A stretch of DNA of 64,000 bases from assembly GCF_000518645.1 (NCBI RefSeq), contig NZ_JADZ01000005.1, positions 273,694 to 337,693 on the forward strand. The letters run 5' to 3'. This DNA is from Curvibacter gracilis ATCC BAA-807 (GTDB lineage Bacteria > Pseudomonadota > Gammaproteobacteria > Burkholderiales > Burkholderiaceae_C). The notes beneath the pieces are model-generated. The model saw nothing but the letters and a program-made list of their open reading frames with translations, was not told the origin of the DNA and made no database searches. This document shows, one piece after another, positions 44,783-53,706 of this stretch. The number at the start of each line of letters is the position of its first letter. The first letter of the stretch is position 1. The translations under genes were made by a program, and so were the position numbers.

Positions 44783-47700
44783 TCACAGCACCACGGCGCG
44801 CAGGTTGGTGATGGCCGGGCGGGCCACGTGGGTGCCCGTCAGGCTCAGGCGTAGACGGGCCTTGTCGGCGGCGTAGTTGTCGAGCTGGTAGACCAGCTCC
44901 ATCACGCCGGCGGTCTGGGGGCTGCTGCTCACAAAGGGCACGGGCGTCCAGGCGCCGGCCGTCTGGTTCTGGGCGTGCAGGGTGAGCGAGCTGCCGGCGG
45001 GCAGATCAGCCTCCAGCACCACGCGCACGCTCACCTGGCCGCCGGCGTTGACCAGCGGGCTGATGTAGCTGCCGGCGGTCTGCAGCGATCCCACCACCAG
45101 CTGGATACCGGGCTCTAGGATGGCGCCGAGCGAGCCAGCACCACGCAGGCGGGCGGATGCCTGGACGCGGCCGGTGTACCGGGCGGCCAGCGTCACCACC
45201 TGGCCGGGGGCGGCCTCGATCACGCTGCCGTTGTCCAGTGTGAGGCGGAACACGCAGCTCGAGGCGGCCGAAGGCTGGTGCGCATAGGCCTGCACCAGCA
45301 GGTCGGTGGCGTCGACCACATCCACGGTACCCAGGTCGATCAAGCGCTCGGTCTGGGTGTAATCGGCCGCCAGCAGCTCGAAGGCCATGTCACGGTCCTG
45401 GTGGGCCGTCCAGGTGCTGGCATTGCTGCTGGAGAGCAGCACGCCCACCTGGTAGGGCTGGGCCGTGACGATGCGGCCATTGGTGGCATCCCACTTGCCC
45501 AGGTCGGCCACGGCCACGGCGGTGGTGGCGTCGTCGCACAGCAGCACCAGGCAGTACTCCCGGCCAGCATCAGCCAGCACGGGCGACCAGGTGACCTGCG
45601 TCTTGCCGTTCAGCACGATGGCCGCAGGCTGCAGGCGGGCCTCGATCAGCACTCGGGCCGTGGGGTAGCCGTTCTCGGCTTCGCGCAACTGCACCAGCAC
45701 ATCGCTGGTGCCCTTGGCCGTGAACCACAGGTTGACACCGGTGAGGTGCACAGTGGCCGAGGTGGTCAGGGTTTGGGCCAGAGGGTCGGTGCGCACATAC
45801 CAGTACTTCACGATCTGCTGCTGTTCGCGCTGCACCAGGGTACCCTGGCCAGTGAACAGGGCGCTGGCATGGTTGCCGCCCGAGCCGGTGATCTCCACGC
45901 TCTTGGTTCCGGCTGGCACATTGGCTGGCACGGTGAACTTGCCTTGCAGCAGGCCTTGGGCGTTGGCCACCAGGGCGCCACCATTCAGGGCGGTGGGATG
46001 CACGGTGATGCCATCAAAGCTCATGGCGGTCACGGTCTCGCCCGGCCCGAAATGGCTCTCAAACTGCACCTCAATCTGGCGCAGGGTTTCCAGAGCCGTC
46101 GACGATTCGGCCAGGATGTTGGTCTCAGTGGTGACGCTGTTGCTGCCACCGCCCACGTAGAACACCTGCTCGATCGGCTTTGCCCACTGGGTCTGCACCT
46201 CGATCCATCGGTCCACGGCAGGCTGCAGCACCAGGTCGGTGGGCAGCGGGTCGAAGGCGGCGTAGGGGTTGACCAGCATCTGACCGGTTCGCATGGTCTG
46301 CGAGATCACAGCCTTGTGCCCGTGGGCAAGGGCCTGGCGCTCGGTGATGCCCAGGCCGAGCTGGTGCACGGTGATGGCGATCGGCAGGCGCAGCGCCCCG
46401 CCCGAGATGGCGGCTGTCTGGGCCACGCCGGCGTCGCGCATCGAATCGTTCAGGAATGGGTCTGCGAACAAGCCCTTCTTGATGCCGGTGTTTCGGCCCG
46501 CGATGTCCAAGGACAGGCGCAGCTCGGCCTGGTCTTCGTACACGCGGCGCAGCATCGCCTTCAGGGCGGCCTGCTCTTGCATGGGCACCATGTGCACGGC
46601 GTCCTGGTCGATGCGGCGGTTGCTGTCCCAGCTCTGGTAGACGGTGGCCAGGCTCAGGCAGTTCTGCGGCACGGTAGGGGCCACCGGGCTCCATTCAGCC
46701 GGCACGCCCCGAATCCAGGTGATGTTGCCGTCGCTGTCCATGCACAGTCGGTCGTAGCGGCGCAGGGCCTGCTGGTAGCTCACCAGGATCAGGGAGCCCT
46801 GCAGAGCCCCGACCACATCAAAGCCAGTGCTGCTCAGGTTCTGGACCTCGGCGGTGATGATGTGCTGGTAGGTGACTTGGTAGGTGCTGCCCGGGTTTGG
46901 CTCGGCACCGGCCGGGCTCCAGTCGATCTGGCCTGCGGTCAGCTTCCAGCTCACGTCCTTGGCGAACACCGTCGCCCCCTGTTTGACCGATTCGACCAGC
47001 AGCACGCTGGTGTCGGGCAGCGGGTCGGCCGCTCCGTTGAAGCCGCCGTGAACGATATCGTGGGTGCTGCGCACGGTGATCTTTACCGTCAGCGGTCCCA
47101 CGGCCGGGGTACGGTCAAACGCGATGTGCTGCAGCCCCTCGGTGGTGGAGGCATGGGGTTCGTCCTCGATCGCCAGCAGCTCGGGCGTGGCGGCGTACAC
47201 CACGCGGCGCGAGGCGGGCAGCTCCAGGCCCCGGCCGCTGATGCGGGCCGCGCCCTCGGCCAGGGTGTAGACCTGCTGGCCGGTGGGCAGATCCGGGCCT
47301 GCCACCACCTCCAGTCCCCGCACCACGTAGGTGCCGCCGGTGCTGTCGCGGTCGTAGCGCGACAGGGCCTGAGTGATGGCGTCGAGGTTGGGGGGCGCCT
47401 CCCGGGCGCGCACCGAGCCATCCTCCACCGCCCAGATCGGGTAGAAAGTGCCAGCCTGGCCGTCGCCCTTGAAGCCCCACACAAGGGTCACCTGCTCGCG
47501 CCAGGCGCCGGGCTCCTGATAGCCACGCGTGCCCACGGCAGGGTTCAGTAAGGTGGGGTCCTGCTCTTCGGTCACCACGGCCACCTGCAGGTACACGCCC
47601 ACGTTGACGATGCCCACGGTGGCGATCTGCAGTTGACCGGCGGTAACTGGGCGCACCGTGCCGTCAACGTAGACGCGGCCAGCCTCGCACAGCGTGGCGC

Positions 47701-47896
47701 CGGTGGCCGAGTTCACGACGATGCCAGCACCATCCACGATGCCGCCATCCTTGAAAAGAACATCGGCAACGGACTTCGCCTGGTAAATCAGGGCGTCCTG
47801 CATGTCGTTGAGCTCGGCCGACTGCAGCACGCGCTCGGCATTGAACAGCACGCGGTTGTAGCGCTTGGCCGGGTCGAATCGGTTGTAAATGGTCAT
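44783..47896 (-). CDS. Large phage tail protein, DUF4815-like
   Basis: 1037 residues from the ATG at 47896 (the frame also reads upstream, but that is antisense to the 160-residue gene). MTIYNRFDPAKRYNRVLFNAERVLQSAELNDMQDALIYQAKSVADVLFKDGGIVDGAG is the DUF4815 pattern found in tail or baseplate proteins. The C-terminal third is strand-rich. Takes the place of P2 gpH after I; it is probably a fibre or baseplate wedge carrying adsorption functions. Confidence 0.8.
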   Translation of the reverse strand: MTIYNRFDPAKRYNRVLFNAERVLQSAELNDMQDALIYQAKSVADVLFKDGGIVDGAGIVVNSATGATLCEAGRVYVDGTVRPVTAGQLQIATVGIVNVGVYLQVAVVTEEQDPTLLNPAVGTRGYQEPGAWREQVTLVWGFKGDGQAGTFYPIWAVEDGSVRAREAPPNLDAITQALSRYDRDSTGGTYVVRGLEVVAGPDLPTGQQVYTLAEGAARISGRGLELPASRRVVYAATPELLAIEDEPHASTTEGLQHIAFDRTPAVGPLTVKITVRSTHDIVHGGFNGAADPLPDTSVLLVESVKQGATVFAKDVSWKLTAGQIDWSPAGAEPNPGSTYQVTYQHIITAEVQNLSSTGFDVVGALQGSLILVSYQQALRRYDRLCMDSDGNITWIRGVPAEWSPVAPTVPQNCLSLATVYQSWDSNRRIDQDAVHMVPMQEQAALKAMLRRVYEDQAELRLSLDIAGRNTGIKKGLFADPFLNDSMRDAGVAQTAAISGGALRLPIAITVHQLGLGITERQALAHGHKAVISQTMRTGQMLVNPYAAFDPLPTDLVLQPAVDRWIEVQTQWAKPIEQVFYVGGGSNSVTTETNILAESSTALETLRQIEVQFESHFGPGETVTAMSFDGITVHPTALNGGALVANAQGLLQGKFTVPANVPAGTKSVEITGSGGNHASALFTGQGTLVQREQQQIVKYWYVRTDPLAQTLTTSATVHLTGVNLWFTAKGTSDVLVQLREAENGYPTARVLIEARLQPAAIVLNGKTQVTWSPVLADAGREYCLVLLCDDATTAVAVADLGKWDATNGRIVTAQPYQVGVLLSSSNASTWTAHQDRDMAFELLAADYTQTERLIDLGTVDVVDATDLLVQAYAHQPSAASSCVFRLTLDNGSVIEAAPGQVVTLAARYTGRVQASARLRGAGSLGAILEPGIQLVVGSLQTAGSYISPLVNAGGQVSVRVVLEADLPAGSSLTLHAQNQTAGAWTPVPFVSSSPQTAGVMELVYQLDNYAADKARLRLSLTGTHVARPAITNLRAVVL

Positions 47897-47910
47897 GGGT
47901 GGATTCCTGC

Positions 47911-48393
47911 TCAGAACGGCAGCACGTACTCGAACATCTGGCGGGTGGCGCCATTGCGGGGGAAGGCGGGCACGCGCTCCAGCGCGTACAGGCGGCCGGG
48001 GCTGGCGAGATCTGCGGGCAGGAAGTAGCGCTGCCCGGCGGGCAGGCCGGCCTTGACCTGGGTACCCAGGAAGATGCCTTGCTCGCGGATGGTCTCGCCG
48101 GCGGCCTCGGCAAAGGCGAAGACGAACTTCACGTAGACGAAGGTGGTGGGTTCGGCCGACAGGGTGTAGCGGCCCGAGGCCAGCTCGATCTCCCCATTGG
48201 CATCGGGCCGGCAGTAGCCCACCTGGGTGGAGGCGCGCCGGCCGATCTCGTCGACCAGTCCCGTGTTGGTGTTGCCCTCGGGCTGGGGGGCCGCATCCCA
48301 GGCGGGCGAACCGTGGCCCCAGGCAAGGTGGATGGGCTGGCTGGCGACGGCGATAGCCAGGGCAATGCGGCCGGATTCTTGAAGGGTTGCCAT
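47911..48393 (-). CDS. Small phage tail protein
   Basis: 160 residues. The run NTGLVDEIGRRASTQVGYC, followed by GEIELASGRYTL, TTFVYVKFVFAFAEA and REQGIFLGTQVKAG, resembles baseplate-associated proteins accompanying DUF4815 genes. Role unknown; co-transcribed with I and the DUF4815 gene. Confidence 0.7.
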   Translation of the reverse strand: MATLQESGRIALAIAVASQPIHLAWGHGSPAWDAAPQPEGNTNTGLVDEIGRRASTQVGYCRPDANGEIELASGRYTLSAEPTTFVYVKFVFAFAEAAGETIREQGIFLGTQVKAGLPAGQRYFLPADLASPGRLYALERVPAFPRNGATRQMFEYVLPF

Positions 48394-48401
48394 GATGGTG
48401 G

Positions 48402-49340
48402 TCAGTCCTGTGTGTGCTTGGAATCAATGGAGGTGCGCCAGGGCCGGGAGTCCCAAGGGCCCACCCAGCGGCGCGGGGCCGGCATGGGGCTCGAGATCTC
48501 GATGGCGTGGACGTCGGTGCGGTTGTCGAGTGGGTCAAGGGCAGGCCAAGCCACAGATTCGAGGTACACGGTACCGGTGACCCCTTGCGGGACGCCTGGC
48601 ACTGGAGCTGCGCAGGTGCCGGTGAACATGGCGCCGACCCCGCTGTAGGTGTCGACCACTACATAGCTGTCAAGGCGCCAGGAGTCCAGCTCCACCCGAT
48701 CGCCTCGGGGCATGGTCAGGGCGTGCACGGGCGTGGCCGTGGCCTCGATCTGCCCATGGGGCCAAGGGGTCACCCCCCGGGCCTGCAGGGTCGCAAAGCT
48801 GGCCTTGAGGTCGCCACCGGTGTCGGTGCTGACCCAGACACCCGAATCGTTGTCCAGCAGGCCCACGTCCATGGCCTGGCCACCGTCAAAGGTGATGGGC
48901 CGCAGGTCGTAGCTGTGGAACACCCGATAGAAGCGGATGTGGGCCGGGATGCTGGAGCGCACCACGCGGGCGATCTCGCTCAGTTCGGCAGGGCTGGCGG
49001 CCCGGCCCAGGTCGATGTGCAGGTAAGCGCCGTCCTCTTCGATCAGCACCTGGTCGAAGCCCAGCCAGCCCAGCACGCGGCGCACAGCCGCGGCGGTGCC
49101 GCGCTCCAGCAGCCAGGGCCGGCCTGCCTCCAGCAGGGCGGCCAGGCTGTCGAAATAGCGGGCGAAGTCGGCCAGGCCCCATTCAGCGGCCAGCCAGGGA
49201 AAGAAGGCCACCGGGTAGGCGTCGATCACGCGGGGGCCGGTGGGCGCCATGGCCTCGGCCAATCCATCCCAGGCGGGCATGCCCTGGTCGATGGCGCGCT
49301 CCAAAGCCGTAGAGGCCGGTGGAAGGACGGTGGTGGCCAT
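48402..49340 (-). CDS. I: Baseplate/tail protein I
   Basis: P2 gpI homologue, with conserved VIDAYPVAFFPWLAAEWGL, RPWLLERGTAAAVRRVLGWLGF and RVVRSSIPAHIRFYRVFHSYDLRP. At 312 residues it is longer than P2 gpI (176) because of an added C-terminal domain rich in strands. Part of the baseplate wedge. The start is shared with the J stop. Confidence 0.88.
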   Translation of the reverse strand: MATTVLPPASTALERAIDQGMPAWDGLAEAMAPTGPRVIDAYPVAFFPWLAAEWGLADFARYFDSLAALLEAGRPWLLERGTAAAVRRVLGWLGFDQVLIEEDGAYLHIDLGRAASPAELSEIARVVRSSIPAHIRFYRVFHSYDLRPITFDGGQAMDVGLLDNDSGVWVSTDTGGDLKASFATLQARGVTPWPHGQIEATATPVHALTMPRGDRVELDSWRLDSYVVVDTYSGVGAMFTGTCAAPVPGVPQGVTGTVYLESVAWPALDPLDNRTDVHAIEISSPMPAPRRWVGPWDSRPWRTSIDSKHTQD

Positions 49341-50185
49341 CAGGACACCCCCTCATCGGTCAGATCGAGCACGCCCACCACCGGGTATTCATCAGCGGCC
49401 AGTGTGGTGGTCTCGGCGGGCCGCAGGTTGTCCACGTAGCGCACCGCGGCCACGCCTGCGACGTGCAACTGGGTGGTGATCCAGGACCGGGGCACGGAGC
49501 GGCCCAGGCGCGCATATGCGGCCATGGCCAGGGGCAGGCTGGTGCGCAGCTGCGCCACCAGGTCGGAAGGGGCCGAGGCCTCGCGCCAGATCCTGGCGCT
49601 GATGTTGACCGGGCGCGGCCGGGCCACTGCGACGGAGACCGGCACGCCCAGCGGCCGGGCGGCTTCGGCGTTCTCGGCGTTGAGCACGGCCAGGGCAGTG
49701 ACGTCGGCCAGGCTGGCATCGTCGATCCACAACAGCACCTGCACCCGACCCGGCTGGGGCTGGGTGGCCAGGGCGTCACGCACGTTGAGCGAGGTGCCAA
49801 GGGCGATCAGCTCGTAATGCTCGCGGGTGCCGTTCCCTGCCAGGGCGCGGATGCGCAGACCAATGCGCAGGCGCAGGCGTTCGTCGGTCTCGCCTGTCAG
49901 GCGCTCCAGGCCATAGAAAGCGGCCTTGTGGTCGAGGTCGGCGCCGGTGGCGAAGGCCAGCAGCGCGGCGCGGGCCGCTTCGTTGACGCGCTGGCGGTAC
50001 AGCAGCTCGCGGTAAGCGTGGGCCTGCAGCAACTTCTGCAAGGGCTCGCTCTCCAGGTCGATCACATCGGCCACGCCCGGGTAGCGCTGCAGCAGGTCGG
50101 CTCGCTCGGCCGCCAGGATTGCCTCGAAGGACAGCGCCTCGACCACGTTGGGGGCCGGCAGGGTGGTGAGGTCCTGGGCGTTCAT
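49340..50185 (-). CDS. J: Baseplate wedge protein J
   Basis: P2 gpJ homologue, 281 residues, baseplate wedge. MNAQDLTTLPAPNVVEALSFEAILAAERADLLQRYPG and LRLRIGLRIRALAGNGTREHYELIALGTSLNVRDAL are typical. ATG at 50185 overlaps the W stop (ATGA). Confidence 0.93.
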   Translation of the reverse strand: MNAQDLTTLPAPNVVEALSFEAILAAERADLLQRYPGVADVIDLESEPLQKLLQAHAYRELLYRQRVNEAARAALLAFATGADLDHKAAFYGLERLTGETDERLRLRIGLRIRALAGNGTREHYELIALGTSLNVRDALATQPQPGRVQVLLWIDDASLADVTALAVLNAENAEAARPLGVPVSVAVARPRPVNISARIWREASAPSDLVAQLRTSLPLAMAAYARLGRSVPRSWITTQLHVAGVAAVRYVDNLRPAETTTLAADEYPVVGVLDLTDEGVS

Positions 50186-50553
50186 GCCGATGCTCCGGAA
50201 ACGAGGGTCGATACAAGGGTGAGCGGCACGCTCAGGCTCAGCACTTGGGGCTGCTTGGTGCTGGGCACCAGGTACAGGCCGTCCAGCGTGATCACGGCCT
50301 TGCCGGGCTCGGTGCGCGTGAAGTGCAACTGGGTCAGGCGCAGGCGGGGCTCCCAGCGCATCAGGGCGCTGGCGATGGCAGCGAACAGGCGCACCTGGGT
50401 GGCTGGGTTGTCGGGGTGGTCCACCAGCTCGGGCACAAGCGAGCCGTATTCGCGGCGCATGACGCGGGTGCCGATGGCTGTGGTCAGGATGTCGGCCACG
50501 GACTGGCGCAGGTGCTCGATGCCGGTGATCGCGGCTCCGGTGGTGCGGTTCAT
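50182..50553 (-). CDS. W: Baseplate protein W
   Basis: P2 gpW (gp25-like) homologue, 123 residues. Signature GIEHLRQSVADILTTAIGTRVMRREYGSLVPELVDHPDNP. Start at 50553 from the ATGA overlap with V. The longer frame upstream is antisense. Confidence 0.94.
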   Translation of the reverse strand: MNRTTGAAITGIEHLRQSVADILTTAIGTRVMRREYGSLVPELVDHPDNPATQVRLFAAIASALMRWEPRLRLTQLHFTRTEPGKAVITLDGLYLVPSTKQPQVLSLSVPLTLVSTLVSGASA

Positions 50554-51128
50554 TGCGGCTCCCCTGTGATATCGAAGCCAGACTGAACCCCACCGTGGTG
50601 GTGGTGCCGCACGCTGATGGTGTCGGCCAGGAGGTCGGGCGTGGCCCGGATGGATTCGGGAGTGATGCGCAGGCGCTGGTCGCCTACCTGCAGAGTGATG
50701 GCGGTGCGGCATTGGATGAGCAGCTCGCCATCGAGCCAGCTCATGGAGTCATCACCCGACCATTCCTGCAGAAACTGGTTGGGGTCTTCGCTGCCCTGGG
50801 GGGCGTCGTCGCTGAAAAGCCCGACCAGGGCCACTCCCTGCAGCAGATCGCCACCGGGGCACAGCAGCACGCACTGCTCGCCCACCACGGGCGGCCACCA
50901 GGTGCGCCCTGCCCTGCCGCCGGCGCGTAGCGAGAAAAACGGCACCCAGTTGCTCAGCAGCCCGCCGGTGCGCACACGGCAGCGCGCGGGCTTGCCCAGG
51001 CGCACCATCTCGATGGAGCCCAGGCGCACGATGTTCTCAATCTTGCGATTGAGTTCGTAGGGGGATTCGGGTTGAGCGGTTGGATTTTGCACCCGGTTGA
51101 TGGTGCCGGGGCGGGGTGCGAAATGCAC
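50550..51128 (-). CDS. V: Baseplate spike/assembly protein V
   Basis: P2 gpV homologue, the tail spike that pierces the outer membrane. NRKIENIVRLGSIEMVRLGKPARCRVRTGGLLSNWVPFF is the family core, then VGEQCVLLCPGGDLLQGVALVGL. Up to 192 residues. The GTG at 51128 is used here, but it lies only 8 bp from the late operator; if transcription starts about 55 bp after that site, the GTG at 51092 fits better. C-terminus ends in a His-rich loop (RHHHHGG), as in iron-binding spike tips. Confidence 0.9.
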   Translation of the reverse strand: MHFAPRPGTINRVQNPTAQPESPYELNRKIENIVRLGSIEMVRLGKPARCRVRTGGLLSNWVPFFSLRAGGRAGRTWWPPVVGEQCVLLCPGGDLLQGVALVGLFSDDAPQGSEDPNQFLQEWSGDDSMSWLDGELLIQCRTAITLQVGDQRLRITPESIRATPDLLADTISVRHHHHGGVQSGFDITGEPQ

Positions 51129-51136
51129 CTGATTCT

Positions 51137-51161
51137 GGTTGTGTACGGGGCGTACACAACC
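51137..51161 (-). promoter_or_regulatory. Late operator palindrome before V
   Basis: Perfect 11-bp arms GGTTGTGTACG-N3-CGTACACAACC with GGG in the middle. The same arms occur only once more, between O and P. It lies where P2 has its PV late promoter. Likely binding site of the Ogr-like activator. Confidence 0.7.
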
Positions 51162-51170
51162 AAGAGTTGC

Positions 51171-51644
51171 TCAGCGTCCGAGGTGCGTTGCGATCAGGTC
51201 TCGCACGCGCTCGATCTGGGCGTCAGTCATGCCGATCAGTTCGCGAGCGGGGTATCGATACGTCGGCCCACCGGGTGTCACCCTATCACTTAGCCCGAAC
51301 TGATGCACGCGGGCGATCCGCTCCGCCCGGCCCACAAAGCCCACCACCGCCTCAGAGGGAGTGGCCATGGCCTTGAGGTTCTTGGGCGTCCCCATCTTCA
51401 GAAACATCCGCATGCCCGCCTTGCCTGCCTGGGCCTTGCGTCGGATTTCCCCCCGCTTGTTCCTGGCGGGCTGTTTGCGGGCTTCCCAGGCCCCTCCATC
51501 CGGGGTTTGTTGGGCCAGGATGCTGGCTGCGTTGGCTGCGCGCAGATCTCGCGCCACGGCCAAGGCCAGCTTTCGTCGCTCGCCATCGGATAGCCGGGCG
51601 AGCAGCGGCGCTACCCAGTCTTCCAGAGCCGTCAGTTCGCTCAT
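51171..51644 (-). CDS. S: Tail completion protein S
   Basis: P2 gpS-like (virion morphogenesis family), 157 residues: LEDWVAPLLARLSDGERRKLALAVARDLRAANAASILAQQTPDGGAWEARK. Adjacent to R as in P2; acts in tail completion at the head-proximal end. Last gene of the head-lysis operon. Confidence 0.9.
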   Translation of the reverse strand: MSELTALEDWVAPLLARLSDGERRKLALAVARDLRAANAASILAQQTPDGGAWEARKQPARNKRGEIRRKAQAGKAGMRMFLKMGTPKNLKAMATPSEAVVGFVGRAERIARVHQFGLSDRVTPGGPTYRYPARELIGMTDAQIERVRDLIATHLGR

Positions 51645-51646
51645 GG

Positions 51647-52147
51647 TCAGATCACCGGCCGGGGATCATGCTCCCACTGCGCCACCAGCTCGTCGCGCAC
51701 GTACAGGCTCCATTCCTCGCGCTGCTGCGGCCAGGCTGGGTGGGCGGGCTCGCCCACGTGGCGGATGTCGTAGGCGCCTGGCTGGTTGGCCCTGGGCTTG
51801 ACCAGCACGCGCTCGGTCAGGTCCAGCTCGATCGACAGATCCACGGTGCTCGCGTTCAGGAATTCGACCTCGAACCGTACCGCCTTCTCGCGCAGATCCG
51901 GGTTGTCCAGCACCTCGGGCTGGTTCACGGCCAGCCAGGCCAGGAGGGGGACCATGACGGCGTCGGCATGGCCGGCGTAGTCCAGCACTACCAGTTGCAG
52001 GGTGTAGGCGTACTCAAACGACAGCGAGCCGGTGCCTGTGGTGATCAAGTGGCCCGAGCGCACCATCACCGACAGTTTGTCGGGATTGGTGCGCAGATCG
52101 GGCACGGCCGCCTCGATGTGGGCGCGCAGGCTACCGGGCTTGAGCAT
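51647..52147 (-). CDS. R: Tail completion protein R
   Basis: P2 gpR homologue, 166 residues: MLKPGSLRAHIEAAVPDLRTNPDKLSVMV and FEYAYTLQLVVLDYAGHADAVMVPLLAWLAVNQPEVL. Its start overlaps the end of the spanin gene by 17 bp. Confidence 0.92.
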   Translation of the reverse strand: MLKPGSLRAHIEAAVPDLRTNPDKLSVMVRSGHLITTGTGSLSFEYAYTLQLVVLDYAGHADAVMVPLLAWLAVNQPEVLDNPDLREKAVRFEVEFLNASTVDLSIELDLTERVLVKPRANQPGAYDIRHVGEPAHPAWPQQREEWSLYVRDELVAQWEHDPRPVI

Positions 52148-52697
52148 GGGCTAAGCCTTCTGGTTTTGCGTTCAGGCCCACCTTCACGGCGTTGTAGGCG
52201 TCGATGCAGGCGTTGAGCTGCCGGATGCTGTCGTCTCCGGCGTCGGCGATGGCAGTAAGAGCAAGTCCATCTTCAGGCGCAAGTTGGGCACGCGCTTGGT
52301 GCCGATCTCCACCGGCAGATCCGGCACCTTGGCCCGGGTTGCTTCCACCGTCCGAAGGGCAACTTGCGACGGGGATTGACAGGCGCACAGCGCCAGAGCG
52401 CACGGCAGCAGCAGAGCGATCACTGATTTGTTTCGCATTTTGGGCATCCAGGTTGAGGCGGGTTTGCAGATCGGTCAGTTCAGTCCGAAGGGTTCGTTCC
52501 GTGGCCTGCTCACGGGCGGTGGCGCGCAGTAGGGCTTCGGCGTGGTCAGCGTTGATCTGGGCCTCACGGGCCTGCGCCTCGCCCTTGGCCCGGACCTCGC
52601 CGCGTTGGTAGCCGAGTTGGTAGGTCAGCATGCTCAGGCCCACCACCAGCAGGGTGGACAGGGCCAAGGCCAGGGCGTTTTGTTTGAAGTCGTTCAT
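52131..52697 (-). CDS. Rz: Inner-membrane spanin Rz
   Basis: 188 residues: one N-terminal helix (ALALALSTLLVVGLSMLTYQLGY) then a long charged helix (REAQINADHAEALLRATAREQATERTLRTELTDLQTRL) reaching into the periplasm. Pairs with the embedded lipoprotein Rz1 to disrupt the outer membrane at lysis. Overlaps endolysin and R. Confidence 0.88.
   Translation of the reverse strand: MNDFKQNALALALSTLLVVGLSMLTYQLGYQRGEVRAKGEAQAREAQINADHAEALLRATAREQATERTLRTELTDLQTRLNLDAQNAKQISDRSAAAVRSGAVRLSIPVASCPSDGGSNPGQGAGSAGGDRHQARAQLAPEDGLALTAIADAGDDSIRQLNACIDAYNAVKVGLNAKPEGLAHAQAR
52184..52447 (-). CDS. Rz1: Outer-membrane spanin Rz1 (nested in Rz)
   Basis: 87 residues in another frame within Rz. LLLPCALALCACQSPSQ contains a lipobox (L-C-A-C), so it is a lipoprotein. 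The C-terminal part is Pro- and Thr-rich (PSPTPETTASGSSTPASTPTTP), usual for Rz1. A downstream ATG at 52438 is an alternative start. Confidence 0.85.
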   Translation of the reverse strand: MPKMRNKSVIALLLPCALALCACQSPSQVALRTVEATRAKVPDLPVEIGTKRVPNLRLKMDLLLLPSPTPETTASGSSTPASTPTTP

Positions 52698-53314
52698 GTG
52701 GCGTCCATCAAGGGGGAGTACTTGGCCCGGCGCACTTGCATCACGTTGCGCACGTACTCGCGGTTGATCTCAAAAAAGCTCTTGCCGTAGCCGGCCACCG
52801 CCGTCTTGGCTTTGGTGCTGGTGTGCTCGATGTGGCCGAACCATTGGCGCGGGTCGCAGCCCGAGGTGTTGCTGCACAGGCGGCGGTCGGCAAGAAAGCC
52901 CCCGGCGCCGCCGTTGTACTGGGCCGCGGTACAGGCCAGCGCCGCCGGCGCGTCGGCCATCAAGGCGCTGCAGCTCCGGAAATGCGCCCGGTCCTTGACC
53001 ACCAGGGCGATCAACTGCCGGCGGCGGTCGAATCGATCCTCAAAGCGCCAGTCGGCCAGGTCGTGGTGCATGCGCTTGACTTCTTCGAACACATTGAAGC
53101 GGGGCGTGATCGTGAGCTGGCCCAGACCGAAGCCGTATTCGCGTGCAGTGCGCAGCTCGGCCCGCTCGCTGAAGCACATTCGGTGCTGGAGGCTGGGGCA
53201 GGTCTCCTGCTCGATCTGGGCGGCAAGGAAACTGGGCACAGGCATGGCGGGCCAGTAGGCCGGCAGCAGGGCCTGCAGCAGCGCCAGGATGGCCGGGGCC
53301 TGGACCGGGATCAT
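52694..53314 (-). CDS. Phage endolysin (lytic transglycosylase-like)
   Basis: 206 residues from the ATG at 53314 (ATGA overlap with the membrane gene). QIEQETCPSLQHRMCFSERAEL, EYGFGLGQLTITPRFNVFEEV and QYNGGAGGF resemble the lysozyme/transglycosylase fold with a Glu in QIEQE and a GLGQ-type second motif. Cysteines (C39, C47 and three near the end) may form disulfides. The N-terminal hydrophobic part (AILALLQALLPAYW) could be a signal-arrest anchor. Cuts peptidoglycan. Confidence 0.75.
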   Translation of the reverse strand: MIPVQAPAILALLQALLPAYWPAMPVPSFLAAQIEQETCPSLQHRMCFSERAELRTAREYGFGLGQLTITPRFNVFEEVKRMHHDLADWRFEDRFDRRRQLIALVVKDRAHFRSCSALMADAPAALACTAAQYNGGAGGFLADRRLCSNTSGCDPRQWFGHIEHTSTKAKTAVAGYGKSFFEINREYVRNVMQVRRAKYSPLMDAT

Positions 53315-53706
53315 CCAGCGACCCCCAGACCCACGGCGCCGCCCATGCTGGACCCCACCCACAGCACAAAGGCCAGCATGCACAGACCGTTGTAGATGAA
53401 CAGGCCCAACAGGATCACGCCGGCCGCAAAGTCGCCTTGCTGCACCGCGTGCTGGAGCAGCTCGCCCACGCTGATCTGGGGCCAGACCAGCAGGCTCAAC
53501 AGCACTTGCAGGCCCGCCATGCAGAACATGAAGCCCGAGAGCTGCAGCACGGTGGCCAGCAGCGGCAGGTTGATGCCCGCGGCCGAGCCCTGCAGCGGGG
53601 TGCGGGCGCCGAACAGCACCAGGCCGATGAGGATCAGCACCCAGGCGTCGAAGTTGAAGATGGCGCGCAGGCGCGGGTGGTGTTGAAGGTGGCTGGTGAG
53701 GTTCAT
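53311..53706 (-). CDS. Putative holin, three membrane helices
   Basis: 131 residues with three or four hydrophobic helices: AWVLILIGLVLFGA, LPLLATVLQLSGFMFCMAGLQVLLSLLVW and AAGVILLGLFIYNGLCMLAFVLWVGSSMGGAVG. Directly upstream of the endolysin and overlapping both neighbours by 4 bp. Holin role inferred from topology and position. Confidence 0.7.
   Translation of the reverse strand: MNLTSHLQHHPRLRAIFNFDAWVLILIGLVLFGARTPLQGSAAGINLPLLATVLQLSGFMFCMAGLQVLLSLLVWPQISVGELLQHAVQQGDFAAGVILLGLFIYNGLCMLAFVLWVGSSMGGAVGLGVAG

Noticed and set aside
45278..47551. 757-codon plus-strand frame in the tail operon
   Set aside because: Shadow of the DUF4815-like gene; no motifs.
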